In this document: positions 1 through 10,610 of the stretch, piece by piece | Numbering within the stretch: position 1 is the stretch's first letter | Layout of the letters: each line of letters starts with the position of its first letter | Assembly: GCF_029227915.1 (NCBI RefSeq) | Contig: NC_079882.1 | Location: 31,364,001-31,428,000 of the forward strand | Direction of reading: 5' to 3' | DNA from: Hydractinia symbiolongicarpus | Taxonomy: Eukaryota; Cnidaria; Hydrozoa; Anthoathecata; Hydractiniidae | Length of the DNA stretch: 64,000 bases | Position numbers and translations under genes: made by a program | Notes under the pieces: generated by a model | Seen by the model: the letters and a program-made list of their open reading frames with translations, nothing else | Database searches by the model: none | Told to the model about the DNA's origin: nothing

Positions 1-3000
1 ATGCGTTATAGTGCTAAAAAAATAATTTAAAAAATCGTTCGGTTAATGAGTTTACTCCCTGGGTACTTTCTTTGTATACTTTTGACTATACGGCCGAGTC
101 CGGGATTTACGCGAAGTCGCGGGTTTTCGTCTGCCGGCGATTACACTTCTTTTATTCAGCGTCTCATCAAAAATAAAAACATTTTTGAAAACTACAAGTC
201 TCATGCGTTTTAGTGCTAAAAAACTAATTTAAAAAATCGTTTGTGAAATGAGTTTACTCCCTGGGTACTTTCTTTATATACTTTTGACTATACGGGCCGA
301 CTCCGGGATTTACGGGAAATCGCGTGTTTTCATTTGCCGGCGATTAAACTTCTTTTATTCAGCGTCTCATCAAAAATAAAAACATTTTTAAAAACTACAA
401 GTCTCATGCGTTTTAGTGCTGAAAAAATAATTTAAAAAATCGTTCGAGAAATGAGTTTACTTCTTGGGTACTTTCTTTGTATACTTTTGACTATACGGGC
501 CGAGTCCGGGATTTACGGGAAATCGCGGGTTTTCGTTTGCCGGCGATTTAACTTCTTTTATTCAGCGTCTCATCAAAAATGAAAACATTTTTGAAAACTA
601 CAGGTCTCATGCGTTTTACTGGTAACAAAATAATTTAAAAAATCGTTCGGGAAATGAGTTTACTCCCTGGGTACTTCCTTTGTATACTTTTGTCTATACG
701 GGCCGGATCCGGGATTTACGCGAAATCGCGGATTTTCGTTTGCCGGCGATTACACTTCTTTTATTCAGCGTCTCACCAAAAATGAAAACATTTTTGAAAA
801 CTACAAGTCTCATGCGTTATAGTGCTAAAAAAATAATTTAAAAAATCGTTCGGTTAATGAGTTTACTCCCTGGGTACTTTCTTTGTATACTTTGGACTAT
901 ACGAGCCGAGTCCGGAATTTAGGGGAAGTCGCGGGTTTTGGGTTTGCAGGCGATTAAACTTCTTTTATTCAGTGTCTCATCAACAATGTAAACATTTTCG
1001 AAAACTACAAGTCTCATGCGTTTTACTGGTAAAAAAATAATTTAAAAAATCGTTCGGGAAATGAGTTTACTCCCTGGGTACTTTCTTTGTATACTTTTGA
1101 CTATACGGCCGAGTCCGGGATTTACGCGAAGTCGCGGGTTTTCGTCTGCCGGCGATTACACTTCTTTTATTCAGCGTCTCATCAAAAATGAAAACATTTT
1201 TGAAAACTACAAGTCTCATGCGTTTTAGTGCTAAAAAACTAATTTAAAAAATCGTTTGTGAAATGAGTTTACTCCCTGGGTACTTTCTTTATATACTTTT
1301 GACTATACGGGCCGACTCCGGGATTTACGGGAAATCGCGTGTTTTCGTTTGCGGGCGATTAAACTTCTTTTATTCAGCGTCTCATCAAAAATGAAAACAT
1401 TTTAAAAACTACAAGTCTCATGCGTTTTAGTGCTGAAAAAATAATTTAAAAAATCGTTCGGGTAATGAGTTTACTCCCTGGGTACTTTCTTTGTATACTT
1501 TTGACTATACGGACCGAGTCCGGGATTTACGGGAAATCGCGGGTTTTCGTTTGCCGGCGATTAAACTTCTTTTATTCAGCGTCTCATCAAAAATGAAAAC
1601 ATTTTAAAAACTACAAGTCTCGTGCGTTTTAGTGCTGAAAAAATAATTTAAAAAATCGTTCGGGAAATGAGTTTACTCCCTGGGTACTTTCTTTGTATAC
1701 TTTTGACTATACGGACCGAGTCCGGGATTTACGGGAAATCGCGGGTTTTCGTTTGCCGGCGATTAAACTTCTTTTATTCAGCGTCTCATCAAAAATGAAA
1801 ACATTTTTAAAAACTACATGTCTCCTGCGTTTTATTGCTGAAAAAATAATTTAAAAAATCGTTCGAGAAATGAGTTTACTTCTTGGGTACTTTCTTTGTA
1901 TACTTTTGACTATACGGGCCGAGTCCGGGATTTACGGGAAATCGCGGGTTTTCGTTTGCAGGCGATTAAACTTCTTTTATTCAGCGTCTCATCAAAAATG
2001 AAAACATTTTTGAAAACTACAAGTCTCATGCGTTTTAGTGGTAAAAAAATAATTTAAAAAATCGTTCGGGAAATGAGTTTACTCCCTGGGTTCTTTCTTT
2101 GTATACTTTTGACTATACGGGCCGAGTCCTGGATTTACGCGAAATCCCGGGTTTTCGTTTGCCGGCGATTACAATTCTTGCATTCAGCGTCTCATCAAAA
2201 ATGAAAACATTTTTGATAACTACAAGTCTCATGCGTTTTAGTGCTAAAAAACTAATTTAAAAAATCGTTTGTGAAATGAGTTTACTCCCTGGGTACTTTC
2301 TTTATATACTTTTGACTATACGGGTCGAGGCCAGGATTTACGGGAAATCGCGGGTTTTCGTTTGCCGGCGATTAAACTTCTTTTATTCAGCGTCTCATCA
2401 AAAATGAAAACATTTTTGAAAACTACAGGTCTCATGCGTTTTACTGGTAAAAAAATAATTTAAAAAATCGTTCGGGAAATGAGTTAACTCCCTGGGTACT
2501 TCCTTTGTATACTTTTGTCTATACGGGCCGGATCCGGGATTTACGCGAAATCGCGGATTTTCGTTTGCCGGCGATTACACTTCTTTTATTCAGCGTCTCA
2601 CCAAAAATGAAAACATTTTTGAAAACTACAAGTTCCATGCGTTATAGTGCTAAAAAAATAATTTAAAAAATCGTTCGGTTAATGAGTTTACTCCCTGGGT
2701 ACTTTCTTTGTATACTTTGGACTATACGAGCCGAGTCCGGGATTTAGGGGAAGTCGCGGGTTTTGGGTTTGCAGGCGATTAAACTTCTTTTATTCAGAGT
2801 CTCATCAAAAATGTAAACATTTTCGAAAACTACAAGTCTCATGCGTTTTACTGGTAAAAAAATAATTTAAAAAATCGTTCGGGAAATGAGTTTATTCCCT
2901 GGGTACTTTCTTTGTATACTTCTGACTATACGGCCGAGTCCGGGATTTACGCGAAGTCGCGGGTTTTCGTCTGCCGGCGATTACACTTCTTTTATTCAGC

Positions 3001-3447
3001 GTCTCATCAAAAATGAAAACATTTTTGAAAACTACAAGTCTCATGCGTTTTAGTGCTAAAAAACTAATTTAAAAAATCGTTTGTGAAATGAGTTTACTCC
3101 CCGGGTACTTTCTTTATATACTTTTGACTATACGGGCCGACTCCGGGATTTACGGGAAATCGCGTGTTTTCGTTTGCCGGCGATTAAACTTCTTTTATTC
3201 AGCGTCTCATCAAAAATGAAAACATTTTAAAAACTACAAGTCTCATGCGTTTTAGTGCTGAAAAAATAATTTAAAAAATCGTTCGGGAAATGAGTTTACT
3301 CCCTGGGTACTTTCTTTGTATACTTTTGACTATACGGATTGAGTCCGGGATTTACGCGATATCGCGGATTTTCGTTTGCCGGCGATTACACTTCTTTTAT
3401 TCAGCGTCTCACCAAAAATGAAAACATTTTTGAAAAGTACAAGTCTC

Positions 3448-5477
3448 ATGCGTTATAGTGCTAAAAAAATAATTTAAAAGATCGTTCGGTTAATGAGTTT
3501 ACTCCCTGGGTAATTTCTTTGTATACTTTGGACTATACGAGCCGAGTCCGGGACTTAGGGGAAGTCGCGGGTTTTGGGTTTGCAGGCGATTAAACTTCTT
3601 TTATTCAGCGTCTCATCAAAAATGTAAACATTTTCGAAAACTACAAGTCTCATGCGTTATAGTGCTAAAAAAATAATTTAAAAAATCGTTCGGTTAATGA
3701 GTTTACTCCCTGGGTACTTTCTTTGTATACTTTGGACTATACGAGCCGAGTCCGGGATTTAGGGGAAGTCGCGGGTTTTGGGTTTGCAGGCGATTAAACT
3801 TCTTTTATTCAGTGTCTCATCAAAAATGTAAACATTTTCGAAAACTACAAGTCTCATGCGTTTTACTGGTAAAAAAATAATTTAAAAAATCGTTCGGGAA
3901 ATGAGTTTACTCCCTGGGTACTTTCTTTGTATACTTTTGACTATACGGCCGAGTCCGGGATTTACGCGAAGTCGCGGGTTTTCCTCTGCCGGCGATTACA
4001 CTTCTTTTATTCAGCGTCTCATCAAAAATGAAAACATTTTTGAAAACTACAAGTCTCATGCGTTTTAGTGGTGAAAAAATAATTTAAAAAATCGTTCGGG
4101 AAATGAGTTTACTCCCTGGGTTCTTTCTTTGTATACTTTTGACTATACGGGCCGAGTCCGGGATTTACGCGAAATCCCGGGTTTTCGTTTGCCGGCGATT
4201 ACAATTCTTGCATTCAGCGTCTCATCAAAAATGAAAACATTTTTGATAACTACAAGTCTCATGCGTTTTAGTGCTAAAAAACTAATTTAAAAAATCGTTT
4301 GTGAAATGAGTTTACTCCCTGGGTACTTTCTTTATATACTTTTGACTATACGGCCGAGTCCGGGATTTACGCGAAGTCGCGGGTTTTCGTCTGCCGGCGA
4401 TTACACTTCTTTTATTCAGCGTCTCATCAAAAATGAAAACATTTTTGAAAACTACAAGTCTCATGCGTTATAGTGCTAAAAAAATAATTTAAAAGATCGT
4501 TCGGTTAATGAGTTTACTCCCTGGGTAATTTCTTTGTATACTTTGGACTATACGAGCCGAGTCCGGGACTTAGGGGAAGTCGCGGGTTTTGGGTTTGCAG
4601 GCGATTAAACTTCTTTTATTCAGCGTCTCATCAAAAATGTAAACATTTTCGAAAACTACAAGTCTCATGCGTTATAGTGCTAAAAAAATAATTTAAAAAA
4701 TCGTTCGGTTAATGAGTTTACTCCCTGGGTACTTTCTTTGTATACTTTGGACTATACGAGCCGAGTCCGGGATTTAGGGGAAGTCGCGGGTTTTGGGTTT
4801 GCAGGCGATTAAACTTCTTTTATTCAGTGTCTCATCAAAAATGTAAACATTTTCGAAAACTACAAGTCTCATGCGTTTTACTGGTAAAAAAATAATTTAA
4901 AAAATCGTTCGGGAAATGAGTTTACTCCCTGGGTACTTTCTTTGTATACTTTTGACTATACGGCCGAGTCCGGGATTTACGCGAAGTCGCGGGTTTTCGT
5001 CTGCCGGCGATTACACTTCTTTTATTCAGCGTCTCATCAAAAATGAAAACATTTTTGAAAACTACAAGTCTCATGCGTTTTAGTGGTGAAAAAATAATTT
5101 AAAAAATCGTTCGGGAAATGAGTTTACTCCCTGGGTTCTTTCTTTGTATACTTTTGACTATACGGGCCGAGTCCGGGATTTACGCGAAATCCCGGGTTTT
5201 CGTTTGCCGGCGATTACAATTCTTGCATTCAGCGTCTCATCAAAAATGAAAACATTTTTGATAACTACAAGTCTCATGCGTTTTAGTGCTAAAAAACTAA
5301 TTTAAAAAATCGTTTGTGAAATGAGTTTACTCCCTGGGTACTTTCTTTATATACTTTTGACTATACGGCCGAGTCCGGGATTTACGCGAAGTCGCGGGTT
5401 TTCGTCTGCCGGCGATTACACTTCTTTTATTCAGCGTCTCATCAAAAATGAAAACATTTTTGAAAACTACAAGTCTC
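3448..5477 (+). repeat. Tandem 5-mer duplication, 2 x 1,015 bp
   Basis: Units 3448-4462 and 4463-5477 each contain A-A-B-F and a C/B hybrid. Rare variants recur exactly 1,015 bp apart, for example AAAAGATCG and GGGTAATTTC in the first A monomer. One difference seen is CCTCTGCC near 3,983 against CGTCTGCC in the second copy. Similarity breaks just before 3,440 (AAAAGTAC) and just after 5,480 (ATGTG), so the exact crossover points are uncertain by some tens of bases. Confidence 0.85.
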
Positions 5478-5883
5478 ATGTGTTTTAGTGCTAAAAAACT
5501 AATTTAAAAAATCGTTTGTGGAATGAGTTTACTCCCTGGGTACTTTCTTTATATACTTTTGACTATACGGGCCGACTCCGGGATTTACGGGAAATCGCGT
5601 GTTTTCGTTTGCCGGCGATTAAACTTCTTTTATTCAGCGTCTCATCAAAAATGAAAACATTTTTAAAAACTACAAGTCTCATGCGTTTTAGTGCTGAAAA
5701 AATAATTTAAAAAATCGTTCGAGTAATGAGTTTACTTCTTGGGTACTTTCTTTGTATACTTTTGACTATACGGGCCGAGTCCGGGATTTACGGGAAATCG
5801 CGGGTTTTCGTTTGCCGGCGATTAAACTTCTTTTATTCAGTGTCTCATCAAAAATGTAAACATTTTCGAAAACTACAAGTCTC

Positions 5884-6085
5884 ATGCGTTTTACTGGTAA
5901 AAAAATAATTTAAAAAATCGTTCGGGAAATGAGTTTACTCCCTGGGTACTTTCTTTGTATACTTTTGACTATACGGCCGAGTCCGGGATTTACGCGAAGT
6001 CGCGGGTTTTCGTCTGCCGGCGATTACACTTCTTTTATTTAGCGTCTCATCAAAAATGAAAACATTTTTGAAAACTACAAGTCTC
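5884..6085 (+). repeat. Type B monomer (reference)
   Basis: A 202-bp unit. Diagnostic features are ACTGGTAAAAAAATAA near the start, CGGCCGAG (one G fewer than consensus, which accounts for the shorter length), TTACGCGAAGTCGCGG in the core, TCTGCCGGCG and GATTACACTT. This copy also has TTTATTTAGCG in place of TTTATTCAGCG, a rare variant shared with the monomer at 10,546 and useful for defining the 4,662-bp duplication. Confidence 0.85.
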
Positions 6086-6287
6086 ATGCGTTTTAGTGCT
6101 AAAAAACTAATTTAAAAAATCGTTTGTGAAATGAGTTTACTCCCTGGGTACTTTCTTTATATACTTTTGACTATACGGGCAGAATCCGGGATTTACGGGA
6201 AATCGCGTGTTTTCGTTTGCCGGCGATTAAACTTCTTTTATTCAGCGTCTTATCAAAAATGAAAACATTTTAAAAACTACAAGTCTC
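6086..6287 (+). repeat. Type C monomer (reference)
   Basis: A 202-bp unit. Diagnostic features are GTGCTAAAAAACTAATT, CGTTTGTGAAATG, TTTATATAC in place of TTTGTATAC (so the GTATAC palindrome is lost), ATCGCGTGTTTTCG, and a 1-bp shortening of the terminal T run (CATTTTAAAAAC) that breaks the dyad seen in other types. Most C copies have GGCCGACTCC; this one has the private variant GGCAGAATCC, repeated only at 10,841. Confidence 0.85.
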
Positions 6288-6490
6288 ATGCGTTTTAGTG
6301 CTGAAAAAATAATTTAAAAAATCGTTCGGGAAATGAGTTTACTCCTTGGGTACTTTCTTTGTATACTTTTGACTATACGGACCGAGTCCGGGATTTACGG
6401 GAAATCGCGGGTTTTCGTTTGCCGGCGATTAAACTTCTTTTATTCAGCGTCTCATCAAAAATGAAAACATTTTTAAAAACTACATGTCTC
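6288..6490 (+). repeat. Type D monomer (reference)
   Basis: A 203-bp unit close to the overall consensus. Diagnostic features are GTGCTGAAAAAATAATT and CGGACCGAG (A in place of G in the core). D is doubled in the first 8-mer copy (1,420 and 1,622) and forms hybrids with types E, F and H elsewhere. Confidence 0.83.
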
Positions 6491-6693
6491 CTGCGTTTTA
6501 TTGCTGAAAAAATAATTTAAAAAATCGTTCGAGAAATGAGTTTACTTCTTGGGTACTTTCTTTGTATACTTTTGACTATACGGGCCGAGTCCGGGATTTA
6601 CGGGAAATCGCGGGTTTTCGTTTGCAGGCGATTAAACTTCTTTTATTCAGCGTCTCATCAAAAATGAAAACATTTTTGAAAACTACAAGTCTC
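6491..6693 (+). repeat. Type E monomer (reference)
   Basis: A 203-bp unit that opens with CTGCGTTTTATTGC instead of ATGCGTTTTAGTGC. It carries CGTTCGAGAAATG, TTTACTTCTTGGG and TTTGCAGGCG, which loses the GCCGGC palindrome. Type E copies at 19.9, 21.9 and 23.2 kb share a further change to AGTCTACTTC, marking them as recent relatives. Confidence 0.85.
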
Positions 6694-6896
6694 ATGCGTT
6701 TTAGTGGTGAAAAAATAATTTAAAAAATCGTTCGGGAAATGAGTTTACTCCCTGGGTTCTTTCTTTGTATACTTTTGACTATACGGGCCGAGTCCGGGAT
6801 TTACGCGAAATCCCGGGTTTTCGTTTGCCGGCGATTACAATTCTTGCATTCAGCGTCTCATCAAAAATGAAAACATTTTTGATAACTACAAGTCTC
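6694..6896 (+). repeat. Type F monomer (reference)
   Basis: A 203-bp unit with AGTGGTGAAAAAATAA, CCTGGGTTCTTTC, TTACGCGAAATCCCGGG in the core (creating a CCCGGG palindrome), TTACAATTCTTGCATTC and a terminal TTTTTGATAAC. A subset, from about 14.4 kb on, has GGATTGACGC in place of GGATTTACGC and CGTTTGGG in place of CGTTCGGG. Confidence 0.85.
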
Positions 6897-7099
6897 ATGC
6901 GTTTTAGTGCTAAAAAACTAATTTAAAAAATCGTTTGTGAAATGAGTTTACTCTCTGGGTACTTTCTTTATATACTTTTGAGTATACGGGTCGAGGCCAG
7001 GACTTACGGGAAATCGCGGGTTTTCGTTTGCCGGCGATTAAACTTCTTTTATTCAGCGTCTCATCAAAAATGAAAACATTTTTGAAAACTACAGGTCTC
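6897..7099 (+). repeat. Type G monomer (reference)
   Basis: A 203-bp unit whose first 90 bp resemble type C (AAAAAACTAATT, CGTTTGTGAAATG, TTTATATAC) but whose core reads GGGTCGAGGCCAGGA. A GGTCGTGGCCAGGA version appears at 8.9 kb and later, and a TTAGGGG derivative of it forms half of the domain 2 dimer. C and G therefore share an ancestor for their 5' half. Confidence 0.85.
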
Positions 7100-7302
7100 A
7101 TGCGTTTTACTGGTAAAAAAATAATTTAAAAAATCGTTCGGGAAATGAGTTTACTCCCTGGGTACTTCCTTTGTATACTTTTGTCTATACGGGCCGGATC
7201 CGGGATTTACGCAAAATCGCGGATTTTCGTTTGCCGGCGATTACACTTCTTTTATTCAGCGTCTCACCAAAAATGAAAACATTTTTGAAAACTACAAGTC
7301 TC
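7100..7302 (+). repeat. Type H monomer (reference)
   Basis: A 203-bp unit that opens like type B (ACTGGTAAAAAAATAA) but has GGTACTTCC, TTTTGTCTATAC, GGCCGGATCCGGG (containing the 10-bp palindrome CCGGATCCGG), GCGGATTTTCG, GATTACAC and TCTCACCAAAAATG. It normally precedes type A. Confidence 0.85.
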
Positions 7303-7506
7303 ATGCGTTATAGTGCTAAAAAAATAATTTAAAAAATCGTTCGGTTAATGAGTTTACTCCCTAAGTACTTTCTTTGTATACTTTGGACTATACGAGCCGA
7401 GTCCGGGATTTAGGGGAAGTCGCGGGTTTTGGGTTTGCATGCGATTAAACTTCTTTTATTCAGAGTCTCATCAAAAATGTAAACATTTTCGAAAACTACA
7501 AGTCTC
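7303..7506 (+). repeat. Type A monomer (reference), G-quadruplex-bearing
   Basis: A 204-bp unit, the most distinct type. It has GTTATAGTGC at the start, GGTTAATGAG, TTTGGACTATACGAG, TTAGGGGAAGTCGCGGG, TTTTGGGTTTGC and ATGTAAACATTTTCG. The extra G residues complete four G-tracts (see 7,405-7,433). This copy has CCTAAGTAC instead of CCTGGGTAC, a variant it shares with the A unit at 11,965 in the duplicate block. Confidence 0.85.
7405..7433 (+). other. G-quadruplex motif in type A monomers (representative of 20)
   Basis: Four G-tracts on the + strand: GGG, five bases, GGGG, seven bases (AAGTCGC), GGG, TTTT, GGG. This meets the usual G3+N1-7 rule. The same 29-bp motif, with only loop changes, starts at 2739, 3550, 3754, 4565, 4769, 7405, 9837, 12067, 13689, 14703, 15514, 18150, 19164, 20381, 21193, 22410, 23627, 24640, 33972 and 62896. 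The A unit at 812 has only GG in its first tract (about 914) and is broken. Folding is predicted from sequence only. Confidence 0.7.
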
Positions 7507-7708
7507 ATGCGTTTTACTGGTAAAAAAATAATTTAAAAAATCGTTCGGGAAATGAGTTTACTACCTGGGTACTTTCTTTGTATACTTTTGACTATACGGC
7601 CGAGTCCGGGATTTACGCGAAGTTGCGGGTTTTCGTCTGCCGGCGATTACACTTCTTTTATTCAGCGTCTCATCAAAAATGAAAACATTTTTGAAAACTA
7701 CAAGTCTC

Positions 7709-8922
7709 ATGCGTTTTAGTGCTAAAAAACTAATTTAAAAAATCGTTTGTGAAATGAGTTTACTCCCTGGGTACTTTCTTTATATACTTTTGACTATACG
7801 GGCCGACTCCGGGATTTACGGGAAATCGCGTGTTTTCGTTTGCCGGCGATTAAACTTCTTTTATTCAGCGTCTCATCAAAAATGAAAACATTTTAAAAAC
7901 TACAAGTCTCATGCGTTTAGTGCTGAAAAAATAATTTAAAAAATCGTTCGGGAAATGAGTTTACTCCCTGGGTACTTTCTTTGTATACTTTTGACTATAC
8001 GGACCGAGTCCGTGATTTACGGGAAATCGCGGGTTTTCGTTTGCAGGCGATTAAACTTCTTTTATTCAGCGTCTCATCAAAAATGAAAACATTTTTGAAA
8101 ACTACAAGTCTCATGCGTTTTAGTGGTGAAAAAATAATTTAAAAAATCGTTCGGGAAATGAGTTTACTCCCTGGGTTCTTTCTTTGTATACTTTTGACTA
8201 TACGGGCCGAGTCCGGGATTTACGCGAAATCCCGGGTTTTCGTTTGCCGGCGATTACACTTCTTTCATTCAGCGTCTCATCAAAAATGAAAACATTTTTG
8301 ATAACTACAAGTCTCATGCGTTTTAGTGCTAAAAAACTAATTTAAAAAATCGTTTGTGAAATGAGTTTACTCCCTGGGTACTTTCTTTATATACTTTTGA
8401 CTATACGGGCCGACTCCGGGATTTACGGGAAATCGCGTGTTTTCGTTTGCCGGCGATTAAACTTCTTTTATTCAGCGTCTCATCAAAAATGAAAACATTT
8501 TAAAAACTACAAGTCTCATGCGTTTAGTGCTGAAAAAATAATTTAAAAAATCGTTCGGGAAATGAGTTTACTCCCTGGGTACTTTCTTTGTATACTTTTG
8601 ACTATACGGACCGAGTCCGTGATTTACGGGAAATCGCGGGTTTTCGTTTGCAGGCGATTAAACTTCTTTTATTCAGCGTCTCATCAAAAATGAAAACATT
8701 TTTGAAAACTACAAGTCTCATGCGTTTTAGTGGTGAAAAAATAATTTAAAAAATCGTTCGGGAAATGAGTTTACTCCCTGGGTTCTTTCTTTGTATACTT
8801 TTGACTATACGGGCCGAGTCCGGGATTTACGCGAAATCCCGGGTTTTCGTTTGCCGGCGATTACACTTCTTTCATTCAGCGTCTCATCAAAAATGAAAAC
8901 ATTTTTGATAACTACAAGTCTC
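7709..8922 (+). repeat. 3-mer tandem duplication (C, D/E, F), 2 x 607 bp
   Basis: Units 7709-8315 and 8316-8922 share a 1-bp deletion at the start of the D/E monomer (ATGCGTTTAG at 7,911 and 8,518), the change CCGTGATTTACGG, and the F variant CACTTCTTTCATTC. The duplication is part of what copy 2 of the larger block lacks. Confidence 0.85.
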
Positions 8923-10610
8923 ATGCGTTTTAGTGCTAAAAAACTAATTTAAAAAATCGTTTGTGAAATGAGTTTACTCCCTGGGTACTTTCTTTATATA
9001 CTTTTGACTATACGGGTCGTGGCCAGGATTTACGGGAAATCGCGGGTTTTCGTTTGCCGGCGATTAAACTTCTTTTATTCAGCGTCTCATCAAAAATGAA
9101 AACATTTTTAAAAACTACATGTCTCCTGCGTTTTATTGCTGAAAAAATAATTTAAAAAATCGTTCGAGAAATGAGTTTACTTCTTGGGTACTTTCTTTGT
9201 ATACTTTTGACTATACGGGCCGAGTCCGGGATTTACGGGAAATCGCGGGTTTTCGTTTGCAGGCGATTAAACTTCTTTTATTCAGCGTCTCGTCAAAAAT
9301 GAAAACATTTTTGAAAACTACAAGTCTCATGCGTTTTAGTGGTGAAAAAATAATTTAAAAAATCGTTCGGCAAATGAGTTTACTCCCTGGGTTCTTTCTT
9401 TATATACTTTTGACTATACGGGCCGAGTCCGGGATTTACGCGAAATCCCGGGTTTTCGTTTGCCGGCGATTACAATTCTTGCATTCAGCGTCTCATCAAA
9501 AATGAAAACATTTTTGATAACTACAAGTCTCATGCGTTTTAGTGCTAAAAAACTAATTTAAAAAATTGTTTGTGAAATGAGTTTACTCTCTGGGTACTTT
9601 CTTTATATACTTTTGACTATACGGGTCGAGGCCAGGATTTACGGGAAATCGCCGGTTTTCGTTTGCCGGCGATTAAACTTCTTTTATTCAGCGTCTCATC
9701 AAAAATGAAAACATTTTTGAAAACTACAGGTCTCATGCGTTTTACTGGTAAAAAAATAATTTAAAAAATCGTTCGGGAAATGAGTTAACTCCCTGGGTAC
9801 TTCCTTTGTATACTTTGGACTATACGAGCCGAGTCCGGGATTTAGGGGAAGTCGCGGGTTTTGGGTTTGCAGGCGATTAAACTTCTTTTATTCAGAGTCT
9901 CATCAAAAATGTAAACATTTTCGAAAACTACAAGTCTCATGCGTTTTACTGGTAAAAAAATAATTTAAAAAATCGTTCGGGAAATGAGTTTACTACCTGG
10001 GTACTTTCTTTGTATACTTTTGACTATACGGCCGAGTCCGGGATTTACGCGAAGTTGCGGGTTTTCGTCTGCCGGCGATTACACTTCTTTTATTCAGCGT
10101 CTCATCAAAAATGAAAACATTTTTGAAAACTACAAGTCTCATGCGTTTTAGTGCTAAAAAACTAATTTAAAAAATCGTTTGTGAAATGAGTTTACTCCCT
10201 GGGTACTTTCTTTATATACTTTTGACTATACGGGCCGACTCTGGGATTTACGGGAAATCGCGTGTTTTCGTTTGCCGGCGATTAAACTTCTTTTATTCAG
10301 CGTCTCATCAAAAATGAAAACATTTTAAAAACTACAAGTCTCATGCGTTTTAGTGCTGAAAAAATAATTTAAAAAATCGTTCGGGAAATGAGTTTACTCC
10401 CTGGGTACTTTCTTTGTATACTTTTGACTATACGGACCGAGTCCGGGATTTACGGGAAATCGCGGGTTTTCGTTTGCAGGCGATTAAACTTCTTTTATTC
10501 AGCGTCTCATCAAAAATGAAAACATTTTTGAAAACTACAAGTCTCATGCGTTTTAGTGGTGAAAAAATAATTTAAAAAATCGTTTGGGAAATGAGTTTAC
10601 TCCCTGGGTT

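Larger units (their letters stand above)
5884..7506 (+). repeat. Reference 8-mer higher-order repeat unit, 1,623 bp
   Basis: This is a clean copy of the 8-mer: B, C, D, E, F, G, H, A starting at 5884, 6086, 6288, 6491, 6694, 6897, 7100 and 7303, with the next B at 7507. Monomer lengths are 202, 202, 203, 203, 203, 203, 203 and 204 bp. Neighbouring monomers differ at many diagnostic sites, while same-type monomers in other copies differ at only a few, which is the defining signature of a higher-order repeat. The choice of B as first unit is arbitrary. Confidence 0.88.
5949..10610 (+). repeat. 23-mer block, copy 1 (4,662 bp)
   Basis: This block is repeated immediately downstream. Private variants recur at an offset of 4,662 bp in its first part (TTTATTTAGCG at 6,031/10,693; GGCAGAATCC at 6,179/10,841) and of 3,852 bp in its last part (9,011/12,863; 9,369/13,221; 9,781/13,633; 10,581/14,433). 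The 810-bp change of offset equals four monomers present here but absent in copy 2. The right boundary is placed where GGGTTCTTTC of a type F unit passes into type B sequence. Confidence 0.85.

Noticed and set aside
6910-7101. Minus-strand open frames of 63-65 codons (6,910-7,101 and 15,013-15,210)
   Set aside because: They lie within single satellite monomers, begin in the CAT of the ATGCG junction and have no counterpart in most other copies.
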